Of a DNA stretch of 64,000 nt, positions 44,249-53,512 are shown piece after piece. The DNA is from Streptomyces tuirus (lineage in GTDB: Bacteria > Actinomycetota > Actinomycetes > Streptomycetales > Streptomycetaceae). Below the pieces are notes generated by a model, which worked only from the letters and a program-made list of their open reading frames with translations, had not been told where the DNA came from and searched no databases. The stretch covers positions 5,263,501 through 5,327,500 of the forward strand of contig JAGTPG010000002.1 of NCBI GenBank assembly GCA_018195615.1, written 5' to 3'. A program made the position numbers and the translations under genes. Numbering within the stretch: position 1 is the stretch's first letter; the number at the start of each line of letters is the position of its first letter.

Positions 44249-46558
44249 TTACTTCACAGGCTCCGGCTCCGGCGCGCTCTCCGAGTCCGCCGTACCCGCC
44301 GGCGGCTCACCGCCGTCCTCGTCCTCGCCCTGGACCGGCGTCTTGACGGAGTCCAGCAGCAGCTGGGCCACGTCGACGACCTGGATGGACTCCTTGGCCT
44401 TGCCGTCGTTCTTCTTGCCGTTGACCGAGTCGGTCAGCATGACGAGGCAGAACGGGCAGGCTGTGGAGACGATGTCCGGGTTGACGGAGAGGGCCTCGTC
44501 GACGCGCTCGTTGTTGATGCGCTTGCCGATCCGCTCCTCCATCCACATCCGCGCACCACCGGCGCCGCAGCAGAAGCCCCGCTCCTTGTGGCGGTGCATC
44601 TCCTCGTTGCGGACGCCCGGGACGCTGGCGATGATCTCGCGCGGCGGCGTGTAGATCTTGTTGTGGCGGCCCAGGTAGCAGGGGTCGTGGTAGGTGATGA
44701 TGCCCTCGACCGGGGTGACCGGGATGAGCTTGCCCTCGTCCACCAGGTGCTGGAGCAGCTGGGTGTGGTGGATGACCTCGTAGTCGCCGCCGAGCTGCGG
44801 GTACTCGTTGCCGAGCGTGTTGAGGCAGTGCGGGCAGGTCGCGACGATCTTCTTCGCCGACTTGGGCTTCGCCGACTCGGGGACGACCTTGCCCTCGTCG
44901 TCCATCTCCTCGCCGAACGCCATGTTCAGCGCCATGACGTTCTCCATGCCGAGCTCCTGGAAGAGGGGCTCGTTGCCCAGGCGGCGGGCGGAGTCACCGG
45001 TGCACTTCTCGTCGCCGCCCATGATCGCGAACTTGACGCCCGCGATGTGCAGCAGCTCGGCGAAGGCCTTCGTGGTCTTCTTCGCGCGGTCCTCCAGGGC
45101 GCCGGCGCAGCCGACCCAGTACAGGTACTCGACCTCGGACAGGTCCTCGATGTCCTTGCCGACGACCGGGACCTCGAAGTCGACCTCCTTGAGCCACTCC
45201 AGGCGCTGCTTCTTCGCCAGGCCCCAGGGGTTGCCCTTCTTCTCCAGGTTCTTGAGCATCGTGCCCGCCTCGGACGGGAACGCCGACTCGATCATCACCT
45301 GGTAGCGGCGCATGTCGACGATGTGGTCGACGTGCTCGATGTCGACCGGGCACTGCTCGACGCAGGCACCGCAGGTGGTGCAGGACCACAGGACGTCCGG
45401 GTCGATGACGCCGTTGTCTTCCAGCGTGCCGACCAGGGGGCGCTCGGCCTCGGCGAGAGCGGCGGCCGGCACATCCTTCAGGGCCTCCTCCGACGCCTTC
45501 TCCTCGCCCTCCATGGTCTTGCCGCCGCCCGCGAGCAGGTACGGCGCCTTGGCGTGCGCGTGGTCGCGGAGCGACATGATCAGCAGCTTGGGGGAGAGGG
45601 GCTTGCCCGTGTTCCAGGCGGGGCACTGCGACTGGCAGCGGCCGCACTCGGTGCACGTGGAGAAGTCCAGCAGGCCCTTCCAGGAGAACTGCTCGACCTG
45701 GGAGACGCCGAAGACGTCGTCCTCGCCCGGGTCGGTGAAGTCGATCGGCTCGCCGCCCGACGTCATGGGCTGCAGCGCGCCCAGCGCCGTACCGCCCGTC
45801 GCCTCACGCTTGAACCAGATGTTCGGGAACGCCAGGAAACGGTGCCAGGCCACACCCATGTTGGTGTTCAGGCTGACCGTGATCATCCAGATCATGGTCG
45901 TGCCCAGCTTGATCATCGCGAAGAAGTAGACCAGGTTCTGCAGCGCCGCCACGCTCAGGCCCTTGAAGGCCAGGACCAGCGGGTACGAGGCGAAGTACGC
46001 CGCCTCGTAGCCCTCCACGTGGTGCAGCGCTCCCTCCAGGCCCCGCAGCACGTAGATGGCCAGGCCGATGGTGAGGATGACGTACTCGACGAAGTACGCC
46101 TGGCCCATCTTCGAGCCGGCGAAGCGGGACTTGCGGCCCGGGCGCGACGGCAGGTTCAGCAGGCGGATCACCATCAGCGTGGCGATGCCGAGGGTCGTCA
46201 TCGCGGCGATGAACTCGATGTAGAGCTCGTAGGGGAGGAAGCCGCCGAGCACCGGCAGCGTCCAGTCGGCCTGGAAGAGCTGGCCGTACGCGGTGATGAT
46301 CGTCGGCGGCAGCGTCAGGAAGCCGATCGCGACGAACCAGTGGGCGATGCCGACGATGCCCCACCGGTTCATGCGCGTGTGGCCGAGGAACTCCTTCACC
46401 AGGGTCACGCTGCGCTGGTAGGGGTTGTCGGTCCGGGTACCGGCGGGCACGGGCTGGCCCAGCTTGAAGTACCGGACGAACTGGCCGATCGCGCGTGCGA
46501 GCAGCGCAACGCCGACCACGGTCAGGACCAGCGACACGATGATCGCGGCGAGTTGCAT
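44249..46558 (-). CDS. Membrane-anchored Fe-S oxidoreductase (HdrDE-like)
   Basis: 769 aa. The first ~250 residues carry about six membrane segments with conserved histidines (GIAHWFVAIGF, GALHHVEGY) like a cytochrome-b/NarI-HdrE unit. Two ferredoxin motifs follow, CTECGRCQSQCP and CTTCGACVEQCP, then two cysteine-rich CCG domains (CPHCLNTLGNEYPQLGG, GFCCGAGGARMWMEE). This arrangement transfers electrons between a membrane quinone and a cytosolic partner. Well conserved in Streptomyces; substrate unknown. Acidic C-terminal tail. Confidence 0.88.
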   Translation of the reverse strand: MQLAAIIVSLVLTVVGVALLARAIGQFVRYFKLGQPVPAGTRTDNPYQRSVTLVKEFLGHTRMNRWGIVGIAHWFVAIGFLTLPPTIITAYGQLFQADWTLPVLGGFLPYELYIEFIAAMTTLGIATLMVIRLLNLPSRPGRKSRFAGSKMGQAYFVEYVILTIGLAIYVLRGLEGALHHVEGYEAAYFASYPLVLAFKGLSVAALQNLVYFFAMIKLGTTMIWMITVSLNTNMGVAWHRFLAFPNIWFKREATGGTALGALQPMTSGGEPIDFTDPGEDDVFGVSQVEQFSWKGLLDFSTCTECGRCQSQCPAWNTGKPLSPKLLIMSLRDHAHAKAPYLLAGGGKTMEGEEKASEEALKDVPAAALAEAERPLVGTLEDNGVIDPDVLWSCTTCGACVEQCPVDIEHVDHIVDMRRYQVMIESAFPSEAGTMLKNLEKKGNPWGLAKKQRLEWLKEVDFEVPVVGKDIEDLSEVEYLYWVGCAGALEDRAKKTTKAFAELLHIAGVKFAIMGGDEKCTGDSARRLGNEPLFQELGMENVMALNMAFGEEMDDEGKVVPESAKPKSAKKIVATCPHCLNTLGNEYPQLGGDYEVIHHTQLLQHLVDEGKLIPVTPVEGIITYHDPCYLGRHNKIYTPPREIIASVPGVRNEEMHRHKERGFCCGAGGARMWMEERIGKRINNERVDEALSVNPDIVSTACPFCLVMLTDSVNGKKNDGKAKESIQVVDVAQLLLDSVKTPVQGEDEDGGEPPAGTADSESAPEPEPVK

Positions 46559-46800
46559 GGGGGCTCCTCGGGCCTGCGAGGGTTTCGTCGGGGACGACCT
46601 GTCGTTCTCGAAGGTTCCCCGAAATTACTAAGCGGTAACTTATGCAGTCCGTCTGAGACTACCCCTATCTTCCGACGCACTGTAGCCGGGTGGGGGGTGA
46701 TCTGAATCGCTGAGGGTTGCCTCACGAAGGCCGGAAAGATGGTCGCGATCCGGTCGTGTTATTCGTACCGAATTGTCATAGTCCCGCCTAACTTATATCC

Positions 46801-47832
46801 GTGCTCTACGGGATCGCCGCCGCCGCAACCGCCCTCCTCCTCACCGCCCTGCTCGCGGCCCTCCTGCGGGTCCCCGCCCGGTGGCTGCGTCTGCTCGACC
46901 GGCGGCGGCAGCGGGAGGTGCCGCTGTCCGGGGGGCCGGCCGTCGTGCTCGTCACGGGGGCGGTCGTCGGCGCGGGGGACTGGATCGGGGTCGCGCCGCC
47001 CCTGGACGACGGGGTCCGGGAACTGCTCGTCGCCGGGGGCGTGGTGGCCGTGCTCGGGCTCGTCGACGACGTGTGGCGGCTGCGGCGGCGGGTGCTGGCC
47101 GCCGGTACGGCGGTGGCCGCGGCGTGTGTCGTGCCGTACGGGGAGACGGGTGTGGCGAGCGGGCTGCTCGCCGTCGGGTGGGTCGTGTGTGTGACCTTCT
47201 GCTTCCGGGGGCTCGACCACGCCGACGGGGTCGCGGGGGGCGTGGGAGTGATGACCGCCTTCGGTGCGGGGGCCTGTGCGGCCATTGAGGTGATGGACGG
47301 GATCGCGGTGCTGATGAGTGTGCTGGCCGCCGCGCTGACCGGGTTCCTCATGCACAACTGGCCTCCCGCGCGGGCCGCGCTCGGGGCGTGCGGCTCGATG
47401 TCCGCCGGGTTCGTGCTGGCCGCCGGAGCCGTGTACGCGCGGGCCGGGCAGGGGCTCGGGGAGAGCGCGGGGGTGCTGTTCGCGCTCACCGCCGTGCTCG
47501 CCGCCGACGCCGTACTGGTCCTCGTGTCCCGGCGGCTGGACGGGCGGGCCGTGTTGCGCAGCGGGCCGGACCATCTCGCGCACCGGCTGCGCCGGCTCGG
47601 GCTGACCGTGCCCGGGGCGACTCTGCTGCTGGCGGTCGGGGCGTTCTCCGGCGTGCTCGTCGGGGTACTCGCGCACGCCGGCTGGATCGGCGCCGACGCC
47701 CTGTGGTGGGTGGCGGGCGGGGCCCTGGCCGTCGTCCTCGCGTTGTCGCGGGTTCGCGTGTACGGTCCCCGCAGCCCCCGGCGTTCCGTATCGCCGCAGG
47801 TCAGTGCACCGTTGCGTGTAAGGAACGGATAA
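46801..47832 (+). CDS. WecA/MraY-family glycosyl-1-phosphate transferase
   Basis: 343 aa, about ten membrane segments. Motifs of polyprenyl-phosphate N-acetylhexosamine-1-P transferases: REVPLSGGPAVVL, the aspartates in VLGLVDDVWRLRRR, and FRGLDHADGVAGG in place of the usual NxxDGxDGL. The family nitrogen/asparagine is replaced, so substrate specificity may differ. GTG start. Located upstream of dnaK and facing the same way. Confidence 0.75.
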   Translation: MLYGIAAAATALLLTALLAALLRVPARWLRLLDRRRQREVPLSGGPAVVLVTGAVVGAGDWIGVAPPLDDGVRELLVAGGVVAVLGLVDDVWRLRRRVLAAGTAVAAACVVPYGETGVASGLLAVGWVVCVTFCFRGLDHADGVAGGVGVMTAFGAGACAAIEVMDGIAVLMSVLAAALTGFLMHNWPPARAALGACGSMSAGFVLAAGAVYARAGQGLGESAGVLFALTAVLAADAVLVLVSRRLDGRAVLRSGPDHLAHRLRRLGLTVPGATLLLAVGAFSGVLVGVLAHAGWIGADALWWVAGGALAVVLALSRVRVYGPRSPRRSVSPQVSAPLRVRNG

Positions 47833-47834
47833 GA

Positions 47835-47855
47835 GTTGAGTCCGGTCGACTCAGC
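47835..47855. promoter_or_regulatory. HAIR-like site 1 (HspR operator) of the dnaK operon
   Basis: GTTGAGT-N7-ACTCAGC, a degenerate copy of the HAIR consensus CTTGAGT-N7-ACTCAAG, 32 bp before site 2. Confidence 0.75.
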
Positions 47856-47886
47856 TCTGTTGACCGGTAGGGAGCCGTCGTGCACA

Positions 47887-47907
47887 CTTGAGTCCGTTCC
47901 ACTCAAG
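47887..47907. promoter_or_regulatory. HAIR site 2 (HspR operator) of the dnaK operon
   Basis: CTTGAGT-N7-ACTCAAG, a perfect consensus match ending 19 bp before the dnaK start, on top of or just after the promoter. Confidence 0.95.
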
Positions 47908-47926
47908 TCAGCTGGAGGAATCAACC

Positions 47927-49789
47927 ATGGCACGTGCGGTCGGCATCGACCTGGGCACGACTAACTCCGTCGTCAGCGTTCTGGAGGGCGGCGAGCCCAC
48001 CGTCATCACCAACGCCGAGGGCGCCAGGACCACGCCGTCCGTCGTCGCCTTCGCCAAGAACGGTGAGGTGCTCGTCGGAGAGGTGGCCAAGCGCCAGGCG
48101 GTCACGAACGTGGACCGGACCATCCGCTCCGTCAAGCGTCACATGGGCACCGACTGGAAGATCGACCTCGACGGGAAGCCCTTCAACCCGCAGCAGATCA
48201 GCGCCTTCGTGCTGCAGAAGCTGAAGCGGGACGCGGAGTCCTACCTGGGCGAGAAGGTGACCGACGCGGTCATCACCGTCCCGGCGTACTTCAACGACGC
48301 CGAGCGCCAGGCCACCAAGGAGGCCGGTGAGATCGCCGGTCTGAACGTGCTGCGCATCGTCAACGAGCCGACGGCCGCCGCGCTGGCGTACGGCCTCGAC
48401 AAGGACGACCAGACCATCCTGGTCTTCGACCTCGGTGGCGGTACCTTCGACGTCTCGCTGCTGGAGATCGGCGACGGTGTCGTCGAGGTGAAGGCCACCA
48501 ACGGTGACAACCACCTCGGTGGTGACGACTGGGACCAGCGCATCGTCGACTACCTGGTCCAGCAGTTCCAGTCCGGCCACGGCGTGGACCTGGGCAAGGA
48601 CAAGATGGCCCTGCAGCGTCTGCGCGAGGCCGCCGAGAAGGCGAAGATCGAGCTGTCCTCGTCCACCGAGACCTCGATCAACCTGCCCTACATCACCGCC
48701 TCCGCCGAGGGCCCCCTGCACCTCGACGAGAAGCTCACCCGCGCCCAGTTCCAGCAGCTGACCGCGGACCTGCTGGAGCGCTGCAAGACGCCGTTCCACA
48801 ACGTCATCAAGGACGCCGGGATCAACCTCTCCGAGATCGACCACGTCGTTCTCGTCGGTGGCTCCACCCGTATGCCCGCCGTCGCCGAGCTCGTCAAGGA
48901 GCTGACCGGCGGCAAGGAGGCCAACAAGGGCGTGAACCCGGACGAGGTCGTCGCCATCGGCGCCTCGCTCCAGGCCGGTGTCCTCAAGGGCGAGGTCAAG
49001 GACGTCCTGCTCCTCGACGTCACCCCGCTGTCCCTCGGTATCGAGACCAAGGGCGGCATCATGACCAAGCTCATCGAGCGCAACACCACGATCCCGACCA
49101 AGCGGTCCGAGATCTTCACCACGGCCGAGGACAACCAGCCGTCCGTGCAGATCCAGGTCTACCAGGGCGAGCGCGAGATCGCGGCGTACAACAAGAAGCT
49201 CGGGATGTTCGAGCTGACCGGTCTGCCCCCGGCGCCGCGCGGCGTCCCGCAGATCGAGGTCTCCTTCGACATCGACGCCAACGGCATCATGCACGTGACC
49301 GCGAAGGACCTGGGCACGGGCAAGGAGCAGAAGATGACCGTCACCGGCGGCTCCTCGCTGCCGAAGGACGAGGTCGACCGCATGCGCCAGGAGGCCGAGC
49401 AGTACGCGGAGGAGGACCACAAGCGCCGCGAGGCCGCCGAGTCCCGCAACCAGGGCGAGCAGCTCGTCTACCAGACCGAGAAGTTCCTCAAGGACAACGA
49501 GGACAAGGTCCCGGGCGAGATCAAGACCGAGGTCGAGGAAGCCGTCAATGAGCTGAAGGAGAAGCTCAAGGGCGAGGACACGGCCGAGATCCGCACCGCC
49601 ACGGAGAAGGTCGCGGCCGTCTCGCAGAAGCTCGGCCAGGCCATGTACGCCGACGCCAATGCCTCGCAGGCCGCCGGAGGCGCCTCCGCCGGAGCCGGCG
49701 CGGGTGCCGGTGCCGGTGACGCCAAGGCCGACGACGACGTCGTCGACGCCGAGATCGTCGACGAGGACCGGAAGGACGGTGCCGCGTGA
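47927..49789 (+). CDS. dnaK: Chaperone DnaK (Hsp70)
   Basis: 620 aa, standard length. The ATPase domain starts AVGIDLGTTNSVVSVLEGG with DLGGGTFDVSLLE and VVLVGGSTRMPAV; the substrate domain includes PLSLGIETKGGIMTKLI. The C-terminal tail is Gly/Ala-rich and acidic. Start ATG 47927 follows GGAGGA. Under HspR control through the two HAIR sites; HspR itself uses DnaK as co-repressor, closing a feedback loop. grpE overlaps by 4 bp. Confidence 0.98.
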   Translation: MARAVGIDLGTTNSVVSVLEGGEPTVITNAEGARTTPSVVAFAKNGEVLVGEVAKRQAVTNVDRTIRSVKRHMGTDWKIDLDGKPFNPQQISAFVLQKLKRDAESYLGEKVTDAVITVPAYFNDAERQATKEAGEIAGLNVLRIVNEPTAAALAYGLDKDDQTILVFDLGGGTFDVSLLEIGDGVVEVKATNGDNHLGGDDWDQRIVDYLVQQFQSGHGVDLGKDKMALQRLREAAEKAKIELSSSTETSINLPYITASAEGPLHLDEKLTRAQFQQLTADLLERCKTPFHNVIKDAGINLSEIDHVVLVGGSTRMPAVAELVKELTGGKEANKGVNPDEVVAIGASLQAGVLKGEVKDVLLLDVTPLSLGIETKGGIMTKLIERNTTIPTKRSEIFTTAEDNQPSVQIQVYQGEREIAAYNKKLGMFELTGLPPAPRGVPQIEVSFDIDANGIMHVTAKDLGTGKEQKMTVTGGSSLPKDEVDRMRQEAEQYAEEDHKRREAAESRNQGEQLVYQTEKFLKDNEDKVPGEIKTEVEEAVNELKEKLKGEDTAEIRTATEKVAAVSQKLGQAMYADANASQAAGGASAGAGAGAGAGDAKADDDVVDAEIVDEDRKDGAA

Positions 49790-50445
49790 CGGAGGAGACC
49801 CCGGGCTTCGACGAGCAGCAGCCCGACGTCCCTTCCGGCGCCACCTCCGATGACGCCGAGCCGAAGGCCGCCACCCCCTCCGCGGAGGAGGGGGCGGCCC
49901 CGGCCGGGGACACGGGCCAGGACGCGGCTCTGGTGGCCCAGCTGGACCAGGCCCGCACGGCGCTCAGCGAGCGCACGGCGGACCTCCAGCGCCTCCAGGC
50001 CGAGTTCCAGAACTACCGCCGCCGGGTCGAGCGCGACCGGATCGCGGTCAAGGAGATCGCCATCGCGAACCTCCTGACCGAGCTCCTGCCCGTGCTCGAC
50101 GACATCGGGCGCGCGCGGGAGCACGGCGAGCTGGTCGGCGGTTTCAAGTCCGTCGCCGAGTCGCTGGAGAGCACCGCGGCGAAGATGGGCCTGCAGCAGT
50201 TCGGCAAGGAGGGCGAGTCCTTCGACCCGACGATCCACGAAGCCCTGATGCACAGTTACGCGCCGGACGTCACCGAGACGACGTGCGTGGCGATTCTGCA
50301 GCCCGGGTACCGGATCGGCGAGCGCACCATCCGCCCCGCGCGGGTGGCGGTGGCCGAACCCCAGCCGGGGGCACAGACGGTCAAGGCGGCCGACGAGACC
50401 GCCGACGCCGACGACAAGGAGAGCGGTGGCCCGGACGAGGGCTGA
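49786..50445 (+). CDS. grpE: Nucleotide exchange factor GrpE
   Basis: 219 aa. Acidic disordered N-terminus, coiled coil (LDQARTALSERTADLQRLQA), EFQNYRRRVERD and the C-terminal beta domain (FDPTIHEALMHSY...). Releases ADP from DnaK. GTG start overlaps the dnaK stop; long acidic C-terminal tail. Confidence 0.95.
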   Translation: MTEETPGFDEQQPDVPSGATSDDAEPKAATPSAEEGAAPAGDTGQDAALVAQLDQARTALSERTADLQRLQAEFQNYRRRVERDRIAVKEIAIANLLTELLPVLDDIGRAREHGELVGGFKSVAESLESTAAKMGLQQFGKEGESFDPTIHEALMHSYAPDVTETTCVAILQPGYRIGERTIRPARVAVAEPQPGAQTVKAADETADADDKESGGPDEG

Positions 50446-50481
50446 CGTCATAGCGGACGAAGGGAAGGAGGGGCGTCGAGG

Positions 50482-51663
50482 ATGAGCACCAAGGACTTCA
50501 TCGAGAAGGACTACTACAAGGTCCTCGGCGTCCCCAAGGACGCCACCGAGGCCGAGATCAAGAAGGCGTACCGGAAGCTCGCCCGCGAGTACCACCCGGA
50601 CGCCAACAAGGGAAACGTCAAGGCGGAGGAGCGCTTCAAGGAGATCTCCGAGGCCAACGACATCCTCGGCGACCCCAAGAAGCGCAAGGAGTACGACGAG
50701 GCACGCGCCCTCTTCGGCAACGGAGGCTTCCGCCCCGGGCCCGGCGCGGGCGGCGGCTCCTTCAACTTCGACCTGGGCGACCTCTTCGGAGGCGGCGCCC
50801 AGGGCGGCCAGGGAGCCGGCGGCTTCGGCGGTGGACTCGGTGACGTCTTCGGGGGCCTGTTCAACCGTGGCGGCGCGGGCGCGGGGACGCGCACGCAGCC
50901 GCGGCGCGGCCAGGACATCGAGTCCGAGGTCACGCTCAGCTTCACGGAGGCGATCGAGGGCGCGACCGTGCCGCTGCGGATGTCCTCGCAGTCGCCCTGC
51001 AAGGCCTGTTCGGGCACCGGCGACAAGAACGGCACACCGCGCGTGTGCCCGACCTGCGTCGGCACCGGGCAGGTCGCCCGGGGCAGCGGCGGCGGCTTCT
51101 CCCTCACTGACCCCTGCCCGGACTGCAAGGGCCGCGGCCTGATCGCGGAGAACGCCTGCGAGGTCTGCAAGGGCAGCGGCCGGGCCAAGTCCTCGCGGAC
51201 CATGCAGGTGCGCATCCCCGCGGGCGTCAGCGACGGCCAGCGGATCCGGCTGCGCGGCAAGGGAGCGCCGGGCGAGCGCGGCGGCCCGGCGGGTGATCTG
51301 TACGTCGTCGTGCACGTCGACGCCCACCCGGTGTTCGGCCGCAAGGACGACAACCTCACCGTCACCGTCCCGGTGACCTTCAGCGAGGCGGCCCTCGGCG
51401 GGGAGGTCCGGGTGCCCACGCTGGGCGGCCCGCCCGTCACGCTGAAGCTCCCGCCGGGCACGCCGAACGGCCGTACGATGCGTGCCCGGGGCAAGGGCGC
51501 GGTCCGCAAGGACGGCACCCGGGGGGACCTTCTGGTCACCGTCGAGGTGAGTGTTCCGACGGACCTGACGGGGAAGGCTCGTGACGCACTCGAGGCGTAT
51601 CGCGAGGCGACCGCGGGTGAGGATCCGCGGGCGGATCTGTTCCAGGCCGCGAAGGGAGCATGA
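50482..51663 (+). CDS. dnaJ: Co-chaperone DnaJ
   Basis: 393 aa, type I. J domain at residues 9-75 with the HPD tripeptide in REYHPDANKG; Gly/Phe-rich linker; all four CxxCxGxG zinc repeats (CKACSGTG, CPTCVGTG, CPDCKGRG, CEVCKGSG); C-terminal substrate domains. GGAAGGAG lies upstream of ATG 50482. Stop overlaps hspR by 4 bp. Confidence 0.97.
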   Translation: MSTKDFIEKDYYKVLGVPKDATEAEIKKAYRKLAREYHPDANKGNVKAEERFKEISEANDILGDPKKRKEYDEARALFGNGGFRPGPGAGGGSFNFDLGDLFGGGAQGGQGAGGFGGGLGDVFGGLFNRGGAGAGTRTQPRRGQDIESEVTLSFTEAIEGATVPLRMSSQSPCKACSGTGDKNGTPRVCPTCVGTGQVARGSGGGFSLTDPCPDCKGRGLIAENACEVCKGSGRAKSSRTMQVRIPAGVSDGQRIRLRGKGAPGERGGPAGDLYVVVHVDAHPVFGRKDDNLTVTVPVTFSEAALGGEVRVPTLGGPPVTLKLPPGTPNGRTMRARGKGAVRKDGTRGDLLVTVEVSVPTDLTGKARDALEAYREATAGEDPRADLFQAAKGA

Positions 51664-52121
51664 GTCAGATGGACGGTCGTCGACGCAACCCGTATGAACT
51701 GACCGAGGAGACCCCGGTCTACGTCATCTCGGTGGCGGCCCAGCTGTCCGGCCTGCACCCGCAGACCCTGCGCCAGTACGACCGTCTCGGTCTGGTGTCC
51801 CCGGACCGCACCGCCGGCCGGGGCCGCCGCTACTCGGCCCGTGACATCGAACTGCTGCGTACCGTCCAGCAGTTGTCACAGGACGAGGGCATCAACCTGG
51901 CGGGCATCAAGCGCATCATCGAACTGGAGAACCAGGTCGCCGCCCTCCAGGCCCGCGTGGCCGAACTGGAGGACGCGCTCGACGGCGCGGCGGCGGCCAT
52001 GCGCCAGCGCGAGGCGGCGGTGCACGCGTCGTACCGCCGGGACCTGGTGCCGTACCAGGAGGTCCAGCAGACCAGCGCGCTGGTGGTGTGGCGGCCGAAG
52101 CGGCAGCAGCAGTCGGACTGA
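51660..52121 (+). CDS. hspR: Heat-shock repressor HspR (MerR family)
   Basis: 153 aa. MerR-type helix-turn-helix and wing (VYVISVAAQLSGLHPQTLRQ, LGLVSPDRTAGRGRRYS), coiled coil (IIELENQVAALQARVAELED). Binds HAIR sites upstream of dnaK and clpB with DnaK as co-repressor in Streptomyces. Last gene of the operon, so autoregulated. Confidence 0.96.
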   Translation: MSQMDGRRRNPYELTEETPVYVISVAAQLSGLHPQTLRQYDRLGLVSPDRTAGRGRRYSARDIELLRTVQQLSQDEGINLAGIKRIIELENQVAALQARVAELEDALDGAAAAMRQREAAVHASYRRDLVPYQEVQQTSALVVWRPKRQQQSD

Positions 52122-52140
52122 CCGACGCGCCGGTGTGAAG

Positions 52141-52186
52141 GCATGCGAAAGGGGCCGGGAGGCAACTCCCGGCCCCTTTCGCATGC
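52141..52186 (+). terminator. Terminator of the dnaK operon
   Basis: A perfect 21-bp inverted repeat (GCATGCGAAAGGGGCCGGGAG and its complement) with a GCAA tetraloop, 20 bp after the hspR stop. Very stable. Confidence 0.92.
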
Positions 52187-52402
52187 CTTGACCCGATTTC
52201 GCATGGTCTCCTGTCAATGACTGACCGGTGCAGAGCACTTGGAGACGATTCCGCACCGTCTTCACAACCACTGCGGAGCGTGGTGTTGTCATCTCGTTAA
52301 GTGGTTCCGCTTGACGCTGGGGGCCGGTCCGCGTTGGCTTTTAGGTCACATGGGCCCCAAAGCTGTGCCCACGTCCGAATCACACGTGAAGTGAGCTCCC
52401 GC

Positions 52403-53512
52403 ATGCGTCGTCGTATCGCCATATCCGTGGCCGCCGCCACTGTGTCCGTCACGCTCGCCGGCTGCGGCGCGCTCAACGCGACCGGGAGCAGCGACGACGC
52501 GAGCCCGACCAAGGGCAACGACATCACGGTGGGCCTGCTGCTGCCGGAGAAGGCGAACACCCGGTACGAGAACTTCGACTACCCGATCATCAAGCAGAAG
52601 GTCGAGGCCCTCACCAACGACAAGGGCCGCGTCGAGTACGCCAACGCGGAGGCGAGCGCCGACAAGCAGGCGGGCCAGATGCAGCAGATGATCGACGACC
52701 GGGTCGACGTGATCCTGCTGGACGCGGTCGACTCGCAGGCCATCGCGAGCGGCGTGAAGAAGGCCAAGGAGGCCGGCATCCCGGTCATCGCCTACGACCG
52801 GCTGGCCGAGGGCCCGATCGACGCGTACGTCTCCTTCGACAACGAGCTGGTCGGCGAGGTCCAGGGGCGTTCCCTGCTGGAGGCCATCGGCGAGAAGGCG
52901 AGCCTGTCCGACAAGATCGTGATGATGAACGGCTCGTCGACGGACCCGAACGCCAAGCAGTTCAAGGCCGGGGCCCTGTCCGAGCTGAACGGCAAGGTGA
53001 CGATCGCCGAGTCCTTCGACACCAAGGACTGGAAGCCGGAGAACGCCCAGGCCAACATGGCCGAGGCGATCGAGAAGATCGGCAAGGACAACATCGCGGC
53101 GGTCTACTCCGCCAACGACGGCATGGCCGGCGGCATCGTCAAGGCCCTGGAGGCCGCGGGCATGACCGACATGCCGCCGATCACCGGCCAGGACGCGGAG
53201 CTCGCGGCCGTGCAGCGGATCATCGCCGGCGAGCAGTACATGAGCGTCTACAAGTCGTACCCGCAGGAGGCGGAGAACGCAGCGGAGTTGGCGGTCGCCA
53301 AGGTGCAGGGCCGCGACATCCAGTTCGCCGCCCTCGCCCGCGAGAAGGTCGACAGCCCCACCCACAAGGGCATTCCCGCGCACCTCGTGCCCGTGGTCGC
53401 CCTGACGAAGGAGAACATCAAGGACACGGTCGTCGCCGACGACATCTACAAGCTGTCGGACATCTGCACGGCCCAGTACAAGGCGCAGTGCCGGGCGATC
53501 GGTCTCAGGTAG
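52403..53512 (+). CDS. Sugar-binding lipoprotein, XylF-like
   Basis: 369 aa. Lipoprotein signal MRRRIAISVAAATVSVTLAGC, then a type I periplasmic-binding fold: GLLLPEKANTRYENFDYPII, QMQQMIDDRVDVILLDAVDS, AGIPVIAYDRLAEGPIDAYV, IAAVYSANDGMAGGIVKALE, TGQDAELAAVQRIIAGEQYM. Most similar in layout to D-xylose-binding proteins. No ABC ATPase or permease gene is adjacent, so it either serves a transporter encoded elsewhere or has a sensing role. Convergent overlap of 8 bp with the DUF418 gene. Confidence 0.85.
   Translation: MRRRIAISVAAATVSVTLAGCGALNATGSSDDASPTKGNDITVGLLLPEKANTRYENFDYPIIKQKVEALTNDKGRVEYANAEASADKQAGQMQQMIDDRVDVILLDAVDSQAIASGVKKAKEAGIPVIAYDRLAEGPIDAYVSFDNELVGEVQGRSLLEAIGEKASLSDKIVMMNGSSTDPNAKQFKAGALSELNGKVTIAESFDTKDWKPENAQANMAEAIEKIGKDNIAAVYSANDGMAGGIVKALEAAGMTDMPPITGQDAELAAVQRIIAGEQYMSVYKSYPQEAENAAELAVAKVQGRDIQFAALAREKVDSPTHKGIPAHLVPVVALTKENIKDTVVADDIYKLSDICTAQYKAQCRAIGLR

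Noticed and set aside
44114..46705. 863-codon plus-strand frame over the Fe-S oxidoreductase
   Set aside because: It is antisense to a gene with full ferredoxin and CCG motifs; shadow of GC-rich codon use.
47921..49420. Long minus-strand frame opposite dnaK
   Set aside because: Antisense shadow of dnaK, a known trap in high-GC genomes.
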